Origin: Himantopus leucocephalus
Taxonomy: Eukaryota > Chordata > Aves > Charadriiformes > Recurvirostridae
NCBI GenBank assembly: GCA_003993805.1
Contig: RSEF01000004.1
Location: 9,584,569 to 9,648,568 of the forward strand
Length of the DNA: 64,000 bases
Direction of reading: 5' to 3'
In this document: piece by piece, positions 38,301 through 51,777 of the stretch
Position numbering within the stretch: position 1 is the first letter of the stretch
Layout of the letters: every line of letters begins with the position of its first letter
Position numbers and translations under genes: made by a program
The notes under the pieces: generated by a model
The model's database searches: none
Told to the model about the DNA's origin: nothing
The model's input: the letters and a program-made list of their open reading frames with translations, nothing else

Positions 38301-41300
38301 TGTGTCTGCTAGGTGTTAATCAATAATATGTTGGGATGATTCTTCACTCTTGGGCACATAGCCTGCTTTCTGTTTTATAGAGTTTCACTTAAATCCTTTG
38401 GGTTCTTCCCAGGAGGATGTACTGAATAAAAGGGTGACAGCTCTTACAAACAACTGCGAGAATGTTTATAGGGAATCTGAACTTCTACGGTGAGGAAACT
38501 GCAGCACCAGTGCTCTGCTCTACTAACCCCTTGGAAAGGCAATGGCAGTCCTGGGAGACCTACCAGCAATGAGTTACACAGCCATATCAGCCATATCATA
38601 TCAAAATCAGAGGCTATATTGTCCATAGATTGCTCATCTCCCTGGATGCTATATTTATCTCTGAACAATAAGTATATTTAACATTCAGGAAAAATAATTA
38701 CAAAACTCCTACTTAAGTGGGTCCCCATTCTAAACTCCTTCTTGCAGGTTTTAGCTCCTGATAACTACTGGCTGTGATGTTGCTATAGCCTGGATAAAAA
38801 TATTTTACTTCTTTGATTTTGCTGTTGGGGGGGTGGGGGGAAGACTGTACTTCCCATTGTTCTTCTGCATAGAACTCAAATGTTTGACCCTTGATATCTC
38901 ACTGTAGTTGTTCATTGGGAAGTATTAGAAGATCATCAATCCACTTGTGTCCTCCTGTAAGGCAGAGTTGCATGTGTAACTGCAATGCTTAATTGCCTTC
39001 TTGTGCATCATCCATAGCCAGGTTAAATTTGTACTGGTGAAGAGGACTAATTCAAGGTTCATTTGCTGTTAAGTTCTTATTTTAGAATTGAAGTGGGTAC
39101 TGTTTTTATGCTGGAACACAAGTTGATATCAGCCTGCCTGACTTACATTAGTTAGACTGCAGTAATATATAAGCATGTGTATGTCTCTCTCTATATAAGC
39201 ATATATATGTTTGGGGTGTTTTAACAGGAAAGAAAGATTTTCATTAACTTAGGCAAAGCTGTCTAATCGCAGAATACCTTAGTAAAGTTTTAGTGAGCTA
39301 GGGGGAAAAAAAAGAGAAATGAAGATAAACATTTGTCTAAAGGAAAATGGTTTATTTGCTTTAAATAATATTTGCTATTTAATTATAAATAAACTTCAGT
39401 GTCTTTGAGGCAAAAACTTATTAGGCAAGTCTTCAAAAAGGTTAAGTACAGAAGAATGTGACTGCCCATTAAACACTTAAAAATAATGAACACAATTTAT
39501 TCACTTATTACATATTTGCATGATGCTGCTGGTAAAATCAGAGGAAACCTCAACACTGAGACAAAGTTTTCAAGCCTGCAAGAGATTAGCTGTCAAATTA
39601 TAAACAAATCTAACCATTAAAGGAGTGAGACTTTCCAACTAGAAGTTGTTAGACATTGATATTATCTCTCTCAATTTCTGGACTGGTTTTCCCAAGTGTT
39701 GTCCACTACTTTCATCCTGTTCATTCAGATTGGTGAGGAAGATTGCTTGAAATGTTGGTTTTGTGTTTGGTCCGAAGTAAAATTTTCACTTTTGCTGGGA
39801 ATTCAGAACTAGTCATCATTCACATCTCACTTTTAATAGAGTAGTTCTATTTTAATACTTTTTGCATATTGTATGCAGTAACGTAAATGTTGAACAGGGA
39901 AATAATTTCTTCAGTTGACAGAGGATTACCAATGACAATGACATGCTATATGAACAGCAAAATCAAACTGCGAGTCCTAGATTTCATGTTATGTGCCTCA
40001 ACAAAAGCTTTTTTATACAAATAATAACACTTTACAATTTAATTAATAAACTTTCTCAGCATTTTCTTTCTGTTTTACACTTAAAGGAACTCTATTATAA
40101 AGCTCTGTTTCTCAAAGACTATATACATACTGCATTTCCATTCCTATTTGTATAACCAGATGAGACAATTATAATGTTGACCTACATTGTTACAATGACA
40201 AATCAAATTCAAACTGCTCACAAATACTATTTTATGGTGTTGGCGCATCAAGGCTATGCTACAAGAAACTTGTAGCCTGATTTTTGGCCCTGTGACTTCA
40301 GTCTTCTTTTAGGCCAATGCTCATACTCCAGTGTACTATAGGCAAATACCATCACATGCTTTTGACCTTTTCTGCGTTCATTCTGTAGCCATAGGACAAA
40401 TAACTGCGGTTCACTTTGGTTTCAATATTTCTTTCCTTTGAAGCAATAGGTCTGGCCTTTCATCAATCTAGTTACTGGTACCTGCATACTGCAACCAATT
40501 CTTTGGTCTTTTACTTGGAATGAATTGATTGTCAGTGTCCTGGAATGAATAAAAATAGAAGGGAGAAAAGCTTTTTTTCTTCGCTCAATGTTTAGCTTGC
40601 AATAAGAGAGTCGGTAGTGTTGCAACATGGAAAAAACAGGTAAAATGTTTTAAACTATTTAATTTCAATCATCTTTGCTTAGAGGATGTTTTAGCAAGTA
40701 CTCTTTTACAGCATTGTTTGTTCTGGATTTAGTAAATTCATAATCTCTACTAAATGAATAGTTTTTATGTTGTTAATGAATGTCCAAGATGGCTCAGCCT
40801 CGCAAAGGAGAAAGAATGTGCTTAGAGTTAGCATTGCAGTGCTGCGAGGCAATTACCTCATTGAGGTGAAAAAAAACTTTTAGGGCACAATTTATAATTT
40901 AAGTCTAAACCAGTTTCTTACTAGGAGAATTCCTAATAGAAGGTGTGAAGCAGAAAACAAAAAAGGAAAAAGTAATCATAATATATGAATCATTTAAACT
41001 TCCTTGGAGTCTGGAGTACTATAGTTGTAAACAGTGATGCCAAATAATAAAAAAAAAGGTTCTCCATTTGGTACACGTGTAGGATGGGGCAAACTTCTGC
41101 CTTCTGCCAAACATTGCACATAGTTCATGTGATGCATACTATGTCAAAATAAGGAACTTAACATGGCCTATTTTGTGCCATTGCTATGTTGAAAGAGATT
41201 TTTAAGCAGAGAAAGTTATATTAGATTTTCTCATTCACTAAGGGTTTGTAAGAATTCATATTTACTCTCATTAGCTTGTGTGGGCTACTATTTGTTTGTA

Positions 41301-44300
41301 TTACCTGGAAGCTTTTCTTACTTTACATAGACAATATTTTTTGTGCTAGATGCCTTATAAATGATGCTTCTATGTAGAGAAAAGGATTGAGTGTATATAT
41401 GTACGTCTGAATATTGGTCATTAGTGAAGACTGTCACTTGTGTGGATCTGAAATAGATGGCTAATGGAATCATTTGTGTTATTCTGTTTCTATACTCATC
41501 TCTATAAAACTCTTCAAACAGTCCTTTGCCTGAAATCTTAAGCAATAAACATGCTTGATAACATGCTGACTTGATGAGATAAAAATGCTTTAGATACAAA
41601 ATACTGTTGGTAAATGTCCATGGGAGACCACCTGTAATAAGGCTATCATATTTAGTAAAGGAGAGTGTGACAAAAGAGGTGCAAATATAGAAAGTGTCTA
41701 CTGTTATCAAGCTGAATGGTCATTATAAAGAACTAAAGAGTTATGTTACTTTCATCTAGTGGAAAATAAGCACCTAGAAAAAAGGCAGAAGTAATCTGTT
41801 ACCTTAAGGAAAACTGTTGAAATTGATTATGAGGTTTGTATTCCAGACGGAGAGGAAAGAGAAGCTAAATTGTAGATATGAGTGTCAAATCAAAGTACGA
41901 AATATATTCCTTCTGATTTGCAACAAGACTTTAAAGATCTTATGACAGAGGCCTGTTAGAGGATGAGAGTTTAAAATATAAAATTGATACATTTTACTCT
42001 ATGCATACATGGAAGTAAGTCTTAGAGAATTGCATACTATTTTAAAATTCTTTGTAGTCATTTCCGTCATCAAAATAAGATCTAAAAAGTTTCTGTTGCA
42101 TGATGTAATAAGGAACAGTAAAACATTATTTTAGAATTTACTTAGGGAAAAAAGGCAGAGGCAGGAATGAGATTAATGAAATAGCTTAAATTCATCTGCA
42201 GATAATAGGATTGCATCGGGGATACATTTGGCCCAATTACTTTCCTAAGCTTTTTATATCTGAAGCCAGAGTTCAAATCAATAAGAGGAGAAGGTATGAG
42301 ATGCTCATAAGTGAGTTATAGGATGTTGCGATGCTAAATAAAATGTATTTAGATTTTTTTGATTTTGAGATTGTGTTATAATTGTAACACATCCTCACAG
42401 AGTATTTGGCCTCTCTCCTCCTGCTCCTCTTCTGCCTTATCACAAAACATTTGAAGACTCTCAGTGCTCTAGTCAGAATTTTCATCTTCAAGAAAATTCT
42501 TTCAGGCTAGTATAAATGATTCGTGTCTAGCCTATTACTGGAATAGTGAACTGGAACGATGAGTAAAAAGACCATAAGCAGTCTTTGCCGCTCTGTCACG
42601 TTCCCTGGCTATTGGAACATCCCCAGAGGATGCAATGCAGCTTCTTGCAAATTAAAGTCAGTCACAGCTCTTGTTTTGGTGGCCGTGACTGATCTTAGAT
42701 TTGTACCTATAAATGTTACATACTCTCATTCTCTGCCTTTCTTCTCAGGTCCTCCAGAAGGCAAAGAGAAGGAAGTACTGAGTTTACAGATTATAAGAGA
42801 AACACATCTTTCATTTGAATTATTCAAAATTTCTCATTGAGTTTTCATCTTGGTAATGTGTTGATTCCCCTGGGATTCAAATTCTTTTCAAACAAGTTCT
42901 TCCATCCATGGCTGATGAGGCAGAATTTCCATACTTTTTTTAAACTGATAAATCTCTAACCATTTGTTTTATGGTTGCAACACTTGCCTTTTTCTCTAGC
43001 TACACTTATGCAAAAATGAATTTACGAACATTGGTGAAAGTAATCCATGACGCTCTGTGGACTTGCCTGACCTCAGGGATTTTTTTGCTTGTAATCTGAA
43101 GATTTCAAAGTCGTCTTCCTTTGAAGTGAAACTGGGCATGCTGACTGTTTTGGTTAAGATGGGGGTTATTTCATTTTGTTAAATGTTGCCATCTACAGGT
43201 ATTTGTCTGCAGAGAAAAGACATCTTTTTTTTTTTCTCCTAGAGATATCCAGGAACTTTGTTCTGGGTTAATGGAACGTATTTGTGTAATACATTAGGGC
43301 ATAGATCTTCAGCTGTACTGGAAGAACACATGTTAATAGCAGCGATGGATTTGATCTAATGTCACCTTTCCTTTCAAATGTCACTGTTACAATGTGATAT
43401 CCTCAGAGTGATTTGAGGTATTTGACAGGGTCTCTCAGATGATTCCTTTCAGCAACTAGTTAATTAATCACATTTCTGCCAGCCCCAGAAATGGGAGGGA
43501 GTGGTTATGAAGAGCACAACCAACCGACAGGTGCTTTACCTGGCAGAGGCGGAAGACAGATCAAATATCCTCAAATAGGAGATACCGTCCATCATTCAAG
43601 TTGTTTTTCAGGCTGCCTTCTAAGACCTTTAGAAAAGTAAACACTTCCAGCAGCTCTTTCAACTGTGTTGAAAGCATCTGACTAGGTTTTTACATGTGAA
43701 TATGAGTGAAAGAACACTTTGTCTCCCAACCCTTCTACCCTTGCTAACCTCTCTGTGAGAACTAGGCAGCTTTCAGGATTGAATTTCGTTAATTAGACAG
43801 GTAGAGCAGCTTGGGTAAACTTGCCCCTGTCCTGACTTGTGTTCGTAAGAGCACAAGGTTCAGAAGTTCAACGCTATGTCTTGCTGGAGCTTCTGCTGTT
43901 ACATTCTCTTTTATGAGCATTAATGTTTACCTACTGAAAAGAAAGCAATGGCAAATAAGAGAGAAAAATGAAAAAGAAGTTTGACCTTTTCAAAGCTGGA
44001 GATGTACAACACATGCTCAGAGCTTTTGAAGGTTATAGACATTGCTTTCAATAAAGCTGTAGGACATAATTTAAGTGTTCTTCATTGCATCACACAAGTT
44101 CTCTATGCTGGCAAGCTGAATTCCTCTTTACCTGAGGCATTTGAGGCATGTTGTTGTAACTGCAAAACTCAGAAGTACGAGTAAAAAAAGTATGTTGTAT
44201 AATTGTAATCGCTTTTATGTTGGATTTTCAAAATACCATTTATCTCCAGTGAACTTGACAGCCTGTCATTTTTATTTGAAGAGGTATTTTTACATTTAAA

Positions 44301-44303
44301 TAA
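32328..44303. other. Non-genic AT-rich DNA with scattered simple repeats
   Basis: No gene is supported. 33300-33660 looks like conserved non-coding DNA (see findings). Other small features are a G-rich stretch at about 34408-34423, a 7-bp inverted repeat CTATGTA/TACATAG at 36517-36537, G-runs at 38826-38840, and TATATAAGCAT repeated at about 39168 and 39193. The minus frames at 32717-33172 and 41318-41710 have no recognisable domain. At 42721-42752 a pyrimidine tract ends in TTCTCAG like a splice acceptor, but no matching donor follows a convincing coding stretch. Confidence 0.65.
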
Positions 44304-44308
44304 TCATT
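44304..44308. repeat. Target-site duplication, left copy (TCATT)
   Basis: TCATT lies immediately before the TG that starts the LTR on the plus strand. The identical TCATT follows its terminal CA at 44621-44625. A 5-bp duplication is the length expected for ERVL-class integration. Confidence 0.75.
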
Positions 44309-44620
44309 TGTTGTGGTTTAACCCTAGCCAGCAACTAAGCACCATGCTGCCACTTGCTCACTCCTCCCGGGAGGGGTGAGAGAGAGAATCAGAAAAGTAA
44401 AAGTAAGAAAACTCATGGGTTGAGACAGACTTCTTGTGCACCCCCAGCCTACTCGCTGGTGGGGTGGGGTGAGAAAAGTCCTTGACTCTCTGTAAGCACT
44501 GTTCAGCCATAACTAAAACATCCCTGTGTCATCAACACTGTTTTCAGCACAAACCTGAAACACAGCCCCATGCTAGCTACTATGAAGAAAACTAGCTGTA
44601 TCCCAGCCAAAACAGGCACA
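44309..44620 (-). mobile_element. Solo ERVL-type LTR with a central deletion
   Basis: The element runs from TG (44309) to CA (44620) and is bounded by TCATT on both sides, so both ends are intact. Plus-strand landmarks are TGTTGTGGTTTAACCC at the left, then CAGCAACTAAGCACCA, a CTTCTTGTGCACCCCCAG block near 44429-44446, and CCCAGCCAAAACAGGCACA at the right. I recognise these as the reverse complement of a neoavian ERVL LTR whose sense strand starts TGTGCTGGTTTTGGCTGGGA, so the sense strand is minus. The family normally has several hundred more bases in the middle, including a TATATAAA promoter; here the sequence jumps at about 44425-44430 across that part. No internal viral region or coding sequence is present, so this is a solo LTR left by recombination between two LTRs. 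Confidence 0.85.
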
Positions 44621-44625
44621 TCATT
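44621..44625. repeat. Target-site duplication, right copy (TCATT)
   Basis: Right copy of the 5-bp duplication flanking the solo LTR, identical to 44304-44308. The sequence diverges at once beyond it (TG on the left belongs to the LTR, ACAATC lies on the right), which fixes the insertion boundaries. Confidence 0.75.
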
Positions 44626-45969
44626 ACAATCACTGAAACTAGAATAACTTAAAAGTAGCCAGATTTCCTTGGGAAAGTTGCCTAGAAACTAAGATTTTGA
44701 TGCTTTGAACTCAGAGAAGTAGATAAAATAAAATGCCTAGGTTCTTGATTCCTTAGTACTTATATCCTTTGGGAGAAATCTGGAACCCTCCATCAAATGG
44801 CCAGTGAAAATTAGTGCTTCAGAATGATAGTCAAAAAATCCAATGCAGGGAAAGGTATAAGAAGAAACTCTCATCCACTTGGTATCTGGAGATCCAACAT
44901 TCTTCCTTGAAAAGATCCACTAACATAATTTCTGTGAAATGATTGAATGAGGTTTACTGCTGTCTTCTGAGTAATGACCAAAAGGGACAGTGAAGATGAT
45001 GTCATCACGTGCTATTCTTTAATGACCAGCATCTGAAAAACCCACGGTAAACCTTACTCTGGCTGAAGGGCTTGACATTTTCTACTTGCAGCTTCTAAAA
45101 AGCATCCTAGTGTCCTGCAAAAGCTGTGTGAAAGTATTCACTGCACAGGAGAGGAAAAAATATTGGGCCAGATAGACAGCAACACAGAGCCCGAAGCAGC
45201 GTGATGCTGAAGGCTAATGCTAATAGCACTCCCTAACAGAGGGAGCCCTGGCTCCTGTCTTCAGACTTTCTGTTTTAGCTGTAGTAAGTAGATTGCAGAA
45301 AAATATCACATAGCTTTGTAGGTTAGTAGATTAATATTATCTGTTACTTATAATGGGTATAATTCAAATATATTTCTACCAAAATTATTGCCCTTTCACT
45401 GGTTTGGAAGTATTTCACCCCTTATAGTTAATCCTCAGACCCTTAGCGCTTTTAGTTGCTTCCACTAATTTAAAATATATTGCAAAACTCCCATTGTAGT
45501 CTTGTAGCTCGGGATAGGCTCCTGGTTAAAATGGCATGATGGTCTGTCTGAAAAGGCATAAGAAAACAGGCAAAGAACAACTTTGCAGCTCTCTTTGATG
45601 ATACTGTGTCATGTTTAATCAGTGAAGATTGAACCAGTCACCTTGAGATTCTGAGAGTATTGTTCAATACCATTTAAAACATTGATTTTCTGTAACTATG
45701 AATCCTCTCAAGTAGTCATTAGACAGGAAGCAAGTTACCTGGGGGTTTTTAATACAGAAAATGTTAGAAAGATAGAAATCTAGCCTGGAGGAGGCAAGCT
45801 GGAAACTGAGGAGCAGTTTGTCAGACCTGAAGCAAAGGTATATCTCCCAGGACCGGCAGGGGCGATGGTATTCAATTGATTCTCAGAAAAGAGTTAGAAC
45901 AACTTTTTGACCTTACCTCACCTGACAGCAATACTTTTTTAGATGACTAAAAATGGACAGAAATTGTTT

Positions 45970-45999
45970 AAAAAAAAAAAAAAAAAAGGAAAAAAAAAN
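45970..45999. repeat. Poly-A tract ending in an N
   Basis: A-run 45970-45987, GG, then an A-run 45990-45998 and an N at 45999. No retroposed gene body or CR1 sequence is visible beside it. The short minus frame through it, rich in F, is an artefact of the homopolymer. Confidence 0.85.
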
Positions 46000-47713
46000 C
46001 TTGGTAGATATGAAGAAGAGCTGAGCCTTGGATCTCTTTTTCAGAGCTAACATTAGTCGTGAATGTTTACTGCCAACAGATGTTTCAGCGTTAAGGCAAT
46101 TACTTGAAAACATTGCCCAAGACTATGTGAACCTTTACTTCAGCAAAAAGTCATTTTCCATAATCTCTCTTGGTGCTTGAAAATGTTGAGCTAAAATAAG
46201 AATGGTTATTACAGGTGTTTACTGTCATCACTTAGCCTATTGGTTAGAATGAGAGAGAAGTACAAGTAACAACATTGTCACATGATGTTTAAATTACAAC
46301 AGAGACATAGGAAAGCAAACATACATGCAAAAATATCAGCAATAAAGACAGACAGACATATACATTTCTCTTTTCTAATACAGCTTGTATTAGCTGTCTG
46401 CTTCAGACAAGCTCTATTTACCTAAATTATGGCAGTACCCGAACTTGCTGGAATCCTGCTAATCTAAGAAAAGCCCCTAAATAAAATTGTCTACTGCTAT
46501 AATTAGAAGTAATTTATAGGGATATCTGTGTACACATATCTAAGCTATTGGGATTTTATATTGATCTCATCACTGCGGTATGAGTGTGGTCTGAATTTGG
46601 TATTCCGAAGTACAGCATCATTGACAGAAACTACTGTTGGGTAGCAGGGTATCCTGTATTATGGAAGAAATAATGAAAATTACTAAAATAGTGCATTTCT
46701 GCGAAATCAAAGGATGGTTTTGAGGACTACATTTGGATGTAATTAAGCTTTGTATTTCACACCAAAGATGACCAGTTTTGAAACTTATTTTACAATAGTT
46801 TTACTCATCAAAAAGTAAACCATTTGAAACATAAGTTTTGTTTGCCCTGTCTGGCTGTACAAATAAGATACTGGATGGACATTTCTGTTGGACTGGAAGA
46901 ACAGTTTTGGTGCATAACTTGTGGTTATTTTGTGGGTATCTCAGCAGGAATTGCCTAAGCAGAATAAACATAAACTGCATACTAATCAATTCAAACATTT
47001 CTCTGTCTCTGCAGCCGACACTAAAATATTTCATATTACTTCAATATTGAAATGTAGCAAATGGAACCAGTTTATCAATGTTTCCTACATAAAATTTTTC
47101 ATTAATTTTCTTTGCCGTCCTGCTTACTCTCCTGTAAAATCTACAGATCTTAGTGAAGATTGTGCATCATAATTGATTTCTGGAGTGTTACAAATGACAT
47201 AGGTTTACCCCTACCAATTCATTTGTGAAAGCTTCCAAACACTTATTTCCCTTATCCAACATGGTTCCGGTGGCTTTACATTTGTCTTTGAGAAGTTGCT
47301 TTTCGGCAGCATCTTTTGTTTTAGTGTGACAGGACATATTTGAATGAAATAAACTGCAATAAATTGAGGGATTAAAAAGTAATATAGTTAATTGAGAAAA
47401 CTTTGATAATAGAAGCAGGTATACTAAGGTATACTTAGATGTGACACTGGACAAGTGAGTGAAGATACTGTCTAATTGCCTCTCTCTGATTAAGAAGCTT
47501 GAAAAGTAGCTTTGTAAAAGCTGCTGGGTTTGCAGGGTCTTTGCTTAGCGTGTGGCACCAATGGGAGAAAATATTTTTTTCAACATCACTTTATTTGACA
47601 ATGACCCTCTCTCTATACCTGCCTGAGAACATCCTGGAAAACTATTTGTGAGCAAATATAACTGACCTCAGCAAGGACTAATTGCTTCATTACGACAAAA
47701 ATCAAGGGAGTAC

Positions 47714-47741
47714 AAAAAAAAAAGGGGGGGGGGGGNGGGGG
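47714..47741. repeat. A10-G12-N-G5 tract
   Basis: Ten As (47714-47723) are followed by twelve Gs, an N at 47736 and five more Gs. A G-run this long is hard to sequence and the N probably marks uncertain length. On its own it could form G-rich structures, but the true length is unknown. Confidence 0.85.
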
Positions 47742-50700
47742 CAAAAGAGTGTTGCAATTAAAATTGACAGCTTTTTAAGCGTTAAAAAAAATCTATCATA
47801 GTTTGATGGGAAATTTGGCAGTGGGAAAAGGTTTTAAGTTGAAAAATTGAAATACTGTATTTAGAAAACATTAGAATGAAAAGCATTGTACGTTCTTTTC
47901 ATCAAAATGAACAGCTTGGTGACAGTTGCATGATTTCATATAAACATTTCAGTTTTGTCATAGCTTTAGCTTAAAAAGACGTATTATGTGAAAATTGCAC
48001 TTCACTATAAGATGTCTCTTTGATTTATTTTCCCCCTTGTCACAATGGGCCTTTTGCTCTTATTTGCTTTGGAGAGAGATCAAATTTTTTCTCCTTGTCC
48101 TTTTTACCTACTCTGATACATCTCATGTTAGTTGCTGTTCTAGAGGTTGCTTTGCTGGAATATCAAGTCGATACCTCATTTTAACTAGCTGGGAATGAAG
48201 GGCCAGCTATTTTTCACTTGTAAATATATCTTGGAGAGATACGATTAATCTATCTTTAACTTTGATCAGCAGCTCTCAGAGATACATATATGCCGAAAAC
48301 CCAGAAGAGGGTTTTCTCTCCATGAAGCATGTGTTTGTTTGTCTTTTCTTCTGGAATGCTTTTAAGGCCACTGTAAAGCATGTCTCCTTAGTCTGAATAA
48401 CGTTCATGGAACACTACTGAAGTTTAAGTGATAAAATCCATGTGTCTGGGATCTGTGTCAGTGCTTATTTTCTTGTGGGTAGCCCCACAATATGCGTGTA
48501 TCCGTGGATAATAATGAATAATATATATCCCCTCTTCTACAAAATAGAACTTAATCTAACATAACAAACATATTTACCATGCATGATTCAAAAGATATTT
48601 GTATATTAACAAAAATCAGAATTCCATCAGTTGTTAATACTTTTAAATATTTAATATGAAATGAAATATTCATTTGAAACTAGATATATGCACACAAGGT
48701 GAGCTTTCCGTATTTTTGAACTCCTGTGTTATTCCTAGCTGTTTTTTCACCTGAACCACTATGCTTGTGTACATGTAATATCTGTGGCCCATATCACACT
48801 GCCTTTCAATTCATACACTGGTTTTGTACCTTGACGCTTCATTGGATAGGTCTAGTCTAGTGGTCAGCGCTGCCTGTAGTAAGTCCAGGTGCCTAGTCTC
48901 CAGGCTACATTGCTTGGACAGGAGGTGGGTGCTGGGGAGAATCTTTGAATCATGTAACGCTTCAACCCTGCCTCCTAACATCAGTCTACCTTTTGTTTCT
49001 GTTTGTTTTGTAAAACTGGTGGAATCTTTCTTTTGGGTGCAGTGTTCCACTGGGAGTAGCAGAATTTAATATGATGCCTGTCATCAGTTTTTCCTGTTAA
49101 CGAACTCTTTGATGCTCATTTGTAAGTATTCCCCTGCAGGATTGTGGCTATTTTGGTTCTTATTAGACCCTTTTGTACTTTTCTGGAATTGTAGGTGTCT
49201 CTCTCACTGTCAGTGGCTTGGTGCTATGCCAAAGGCTGTGTAACTACAAATTAGAAATAGTAGTAGTAGTTAATTTTTAACTGGTTAAGTCTGCTTTGGT
49301 TTCTACCATTCTTCCTATTGCTGAGTAGCACTTAGGCAGAAGTACTGAGTAAGTGCTTATCTTTTAATGGTCATTAGGAACACTCGTGCATGCAGGTACG
49401 TTTTACAGTTAGTAAGGAGCAAGGGCTGGACCTTTAATCATATTAAATAATTCTTCTGCTTCAGGATTTCTATAGAAATAAGCACACTCGTTTTCAGAGT
49501 AAACCTCTTAATCTTAAGGATAAGTGGCAAAATCTGGCCTAGATGTGACGTGATGCTGGTACTGTTTGGAGATGCAAATAGTTTTATCCAGAAACATGCA
49601 ATATTAATTAGATGTAATATTGTTTCTTATATTAAAATAAAATATGCGCATTGACCTCTGTTATGTTAAAATGCAGAAGTTCTAGTGATACCATTAGCAT
49701 ATTGATATGTCATCAGCTGTTCAACAGCTTCAAGCACAAGATAATTCTACTTAAGACTGTTTCTAAAAATGTGTGTTTAGCACTCGGATATAGCTGTGAC
49801 AGACGTTATAGGAGAGTCGCAGAGCTTTAGGACTGCATTTAATAATTCTTATCTGCCAATTGTTTCATTTTTTTATTATTATTTTAAACTGTGGCAAACA
49901 ATGCTACTGAAGTGTCAAGCTACATCTGCCATACCATGAGTCATTGAAAAAGCAGAGAGAATTAGTTGGGCTGTGCTTCATTTCCTACCAGGTTTATAAC
50001 TCCATTTCCAAGCAGTCTCTAAAATGTTCTGTGAAATTGATTCATAGCTTACGTTCACGTTTTGCTAAAGACGTAGCTGAAAAATCAATACATACCAAAC
50101 GATAGGCATTGAAACCCAGTCTTAGAATATCCAAATATGAGCTTGTACCCTTGAGTTCACCCAGAACTATTGAAGAGGCTGAGGGAAAAAGTAGTACCAG
50201 GACTCTGCCCTGGAAGGTGAGGTTGCTGAAAGGTATTTCATTGTTTTGTTGGTGATATGAAAGAACTACAAACCTGTCCATTTCTTTACTGGTACTCGTT
50301 TAGCCATCTTTGAAGCCTGGTCTGCATTATAAATATTCAGTGCAGCTACATCTGTATACTGTGCTGGCAAGGTATTCCCGGTATGACAGCAGCTAATCCG
50401 AGTTAAAACCATACTTAGACAAACATGACTCGTTCCAGTGCTCTGCTTAGTTTGCCTTCCCATAGGGCACAGCAAGCTCATCTAGCAAGAACACAGTATT
50501 TGCCATTATGACTACCTACGTGAAGACCACGGTTACTTTGGTCACAAATCACGCTTCATTACACAACTCTGCCAGAAGAACTTTTTAGTTTAGAACTTGC
50601 CTCAGGCACAATGTCTCCCAAAGCTATTTCTGGGCTGGTACGGTTTATATAGCATCTTTTGTTCAAGGCTGTGCCTAAAACCACAACGCAGCCCTTGCTT

Positions 50701-51769
50701 CTAAACAAGGGAACGCCTTTTGTCTTCTCTGTAACATTTCCGTTTTCAGCTCTGACATTAGTACTTTTTGTGGCTTCTAGGAATTAATATTTAAGTTTGA
50801 ATGTTGTTAATAGATCAGCCTTTACTTTGTCTGCGTTGCTAGAAGCAATTAATAATACCTTACCGATTCCCCGTGAATAGCATAAGATATTGATATAGGA
50901 GCAGAAAGACTATTTATACTTCCTGAATTACATACCCTCATTCTACTTGTCCATAACAGACTTCAGTAAGAGAGAAGAGCTATGTTGGCTTCTCGTGTAT
51001 TCTCAGCCATACCTACTAAAATATTTGTTTTTAATCCGGAGCATTGTACCATTAACTATTCAGTATGTTTTAGTCAAAGAAAGTATATTGGGTTCACCAA
51101 GGAGCAAATGGGTAAAATTTTTTTACCTATGTTCTATAGCAGGTCGTACCACATGATCTTAACGTGCCTCTTGTCCTTAAAATCTCCAAGTAGACAGTGA
51201 AGCAGGGCAACTGGCAGACTTTGATTTCAGTCACTAAGCTGAAAATTCTGCAGGAGAAATGGATGTAAGTCTATTTTGAACATAGTTTTGGGGAATTTGT
51301 CAAACGCTATAAATTTGGAGATGAAATTAAGTAAAATGCATTTTTGCATAGGATAATGCCTGTTTCTGTCAAAGCCTTGCAGGTAAAGACTAAAAGAGAA
51401 TGAGAGGAAGGTGGGGTACCTATTCTCCTGCCACTGCTATTGAATAATATATGCCCATTTGACAAGCAATGCTCACAGATCATCTTGCAGAACAGAATGT
51501 GATTATGATATGAATATTACTTGGGAACAGAGAAGACAGATCACCCCATCATTTTGAATAAGTTATCAGAGAGGGCAAAGAGAAAGGATTACATCCTTTT
51601 ACATCTCTATTGTTTCATGGCAATGAGGAAAATGCGGAGTTCCTTGTGATTCCAGGTTTTAAAACCCCAAAATGTCTACACTTCTGTTCCACAAGCATTT
51701 GGCACAAATTTTCTGTTTTCTTCAAAGCTCCTTTGTAAATATATTTACTATTAAAACCTTTCCATGTGC

Positions 51770-51777
51770 ATGTGTAC
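51770..51777. repeat. Flanking direct repeat of CR1, left copy (ATGTGTAC)
   Basis: ATGTGTAC sits directly before the point where CR1 similarity starts (AAGGGGGCC). The same eight bases occur at 52096-52103 at the CR1 3' end. Three of them (ATG) could belong to the CR1 terminal ATTCTATG motif, so the independent match is five bases. Confidence 0.45.

Larger units (their letters stand above)
44626..51769. other. Non-genic AT-rich DNA
   Basis: No gene is supported. Simple repeats are a GACA tract at about 46347-46358, the poly-A and poly-G tracts at assembly Ns (listed separately), and a TAG tract at 49258-49270. Open frames such as 47188-47454 (minus) and 50042-50481 (minus, two overlapping frames) encode nothing I recognise. 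The area at about 48820-49070 is less AT-rich and open on both strands, which is composition rather than coding. Confidence 0.65.

Noticed and set aside
38826..38840. G-quadruplex regulatory element
   Set aside because: The G7-T-G6 run does not cleanly give four separated G-triplets with loops, and nothing nearby suggests a promoter.
42265..42290. tRNA B-box-like sequence (AGAGTTCAAATCAAT)
   Set aside because: It fits the B-box poorly, and there is no A-box, cloverleaf or terminator at the right distance.
42721..42790. Exon after the strong acceptor-like pyrimidine tract
   Set aside because: The tract ending TTCTCAG is good, but no donor follows a convincing coding stretch, and the peptide (GPPEGKEKEV) is too short to assign.
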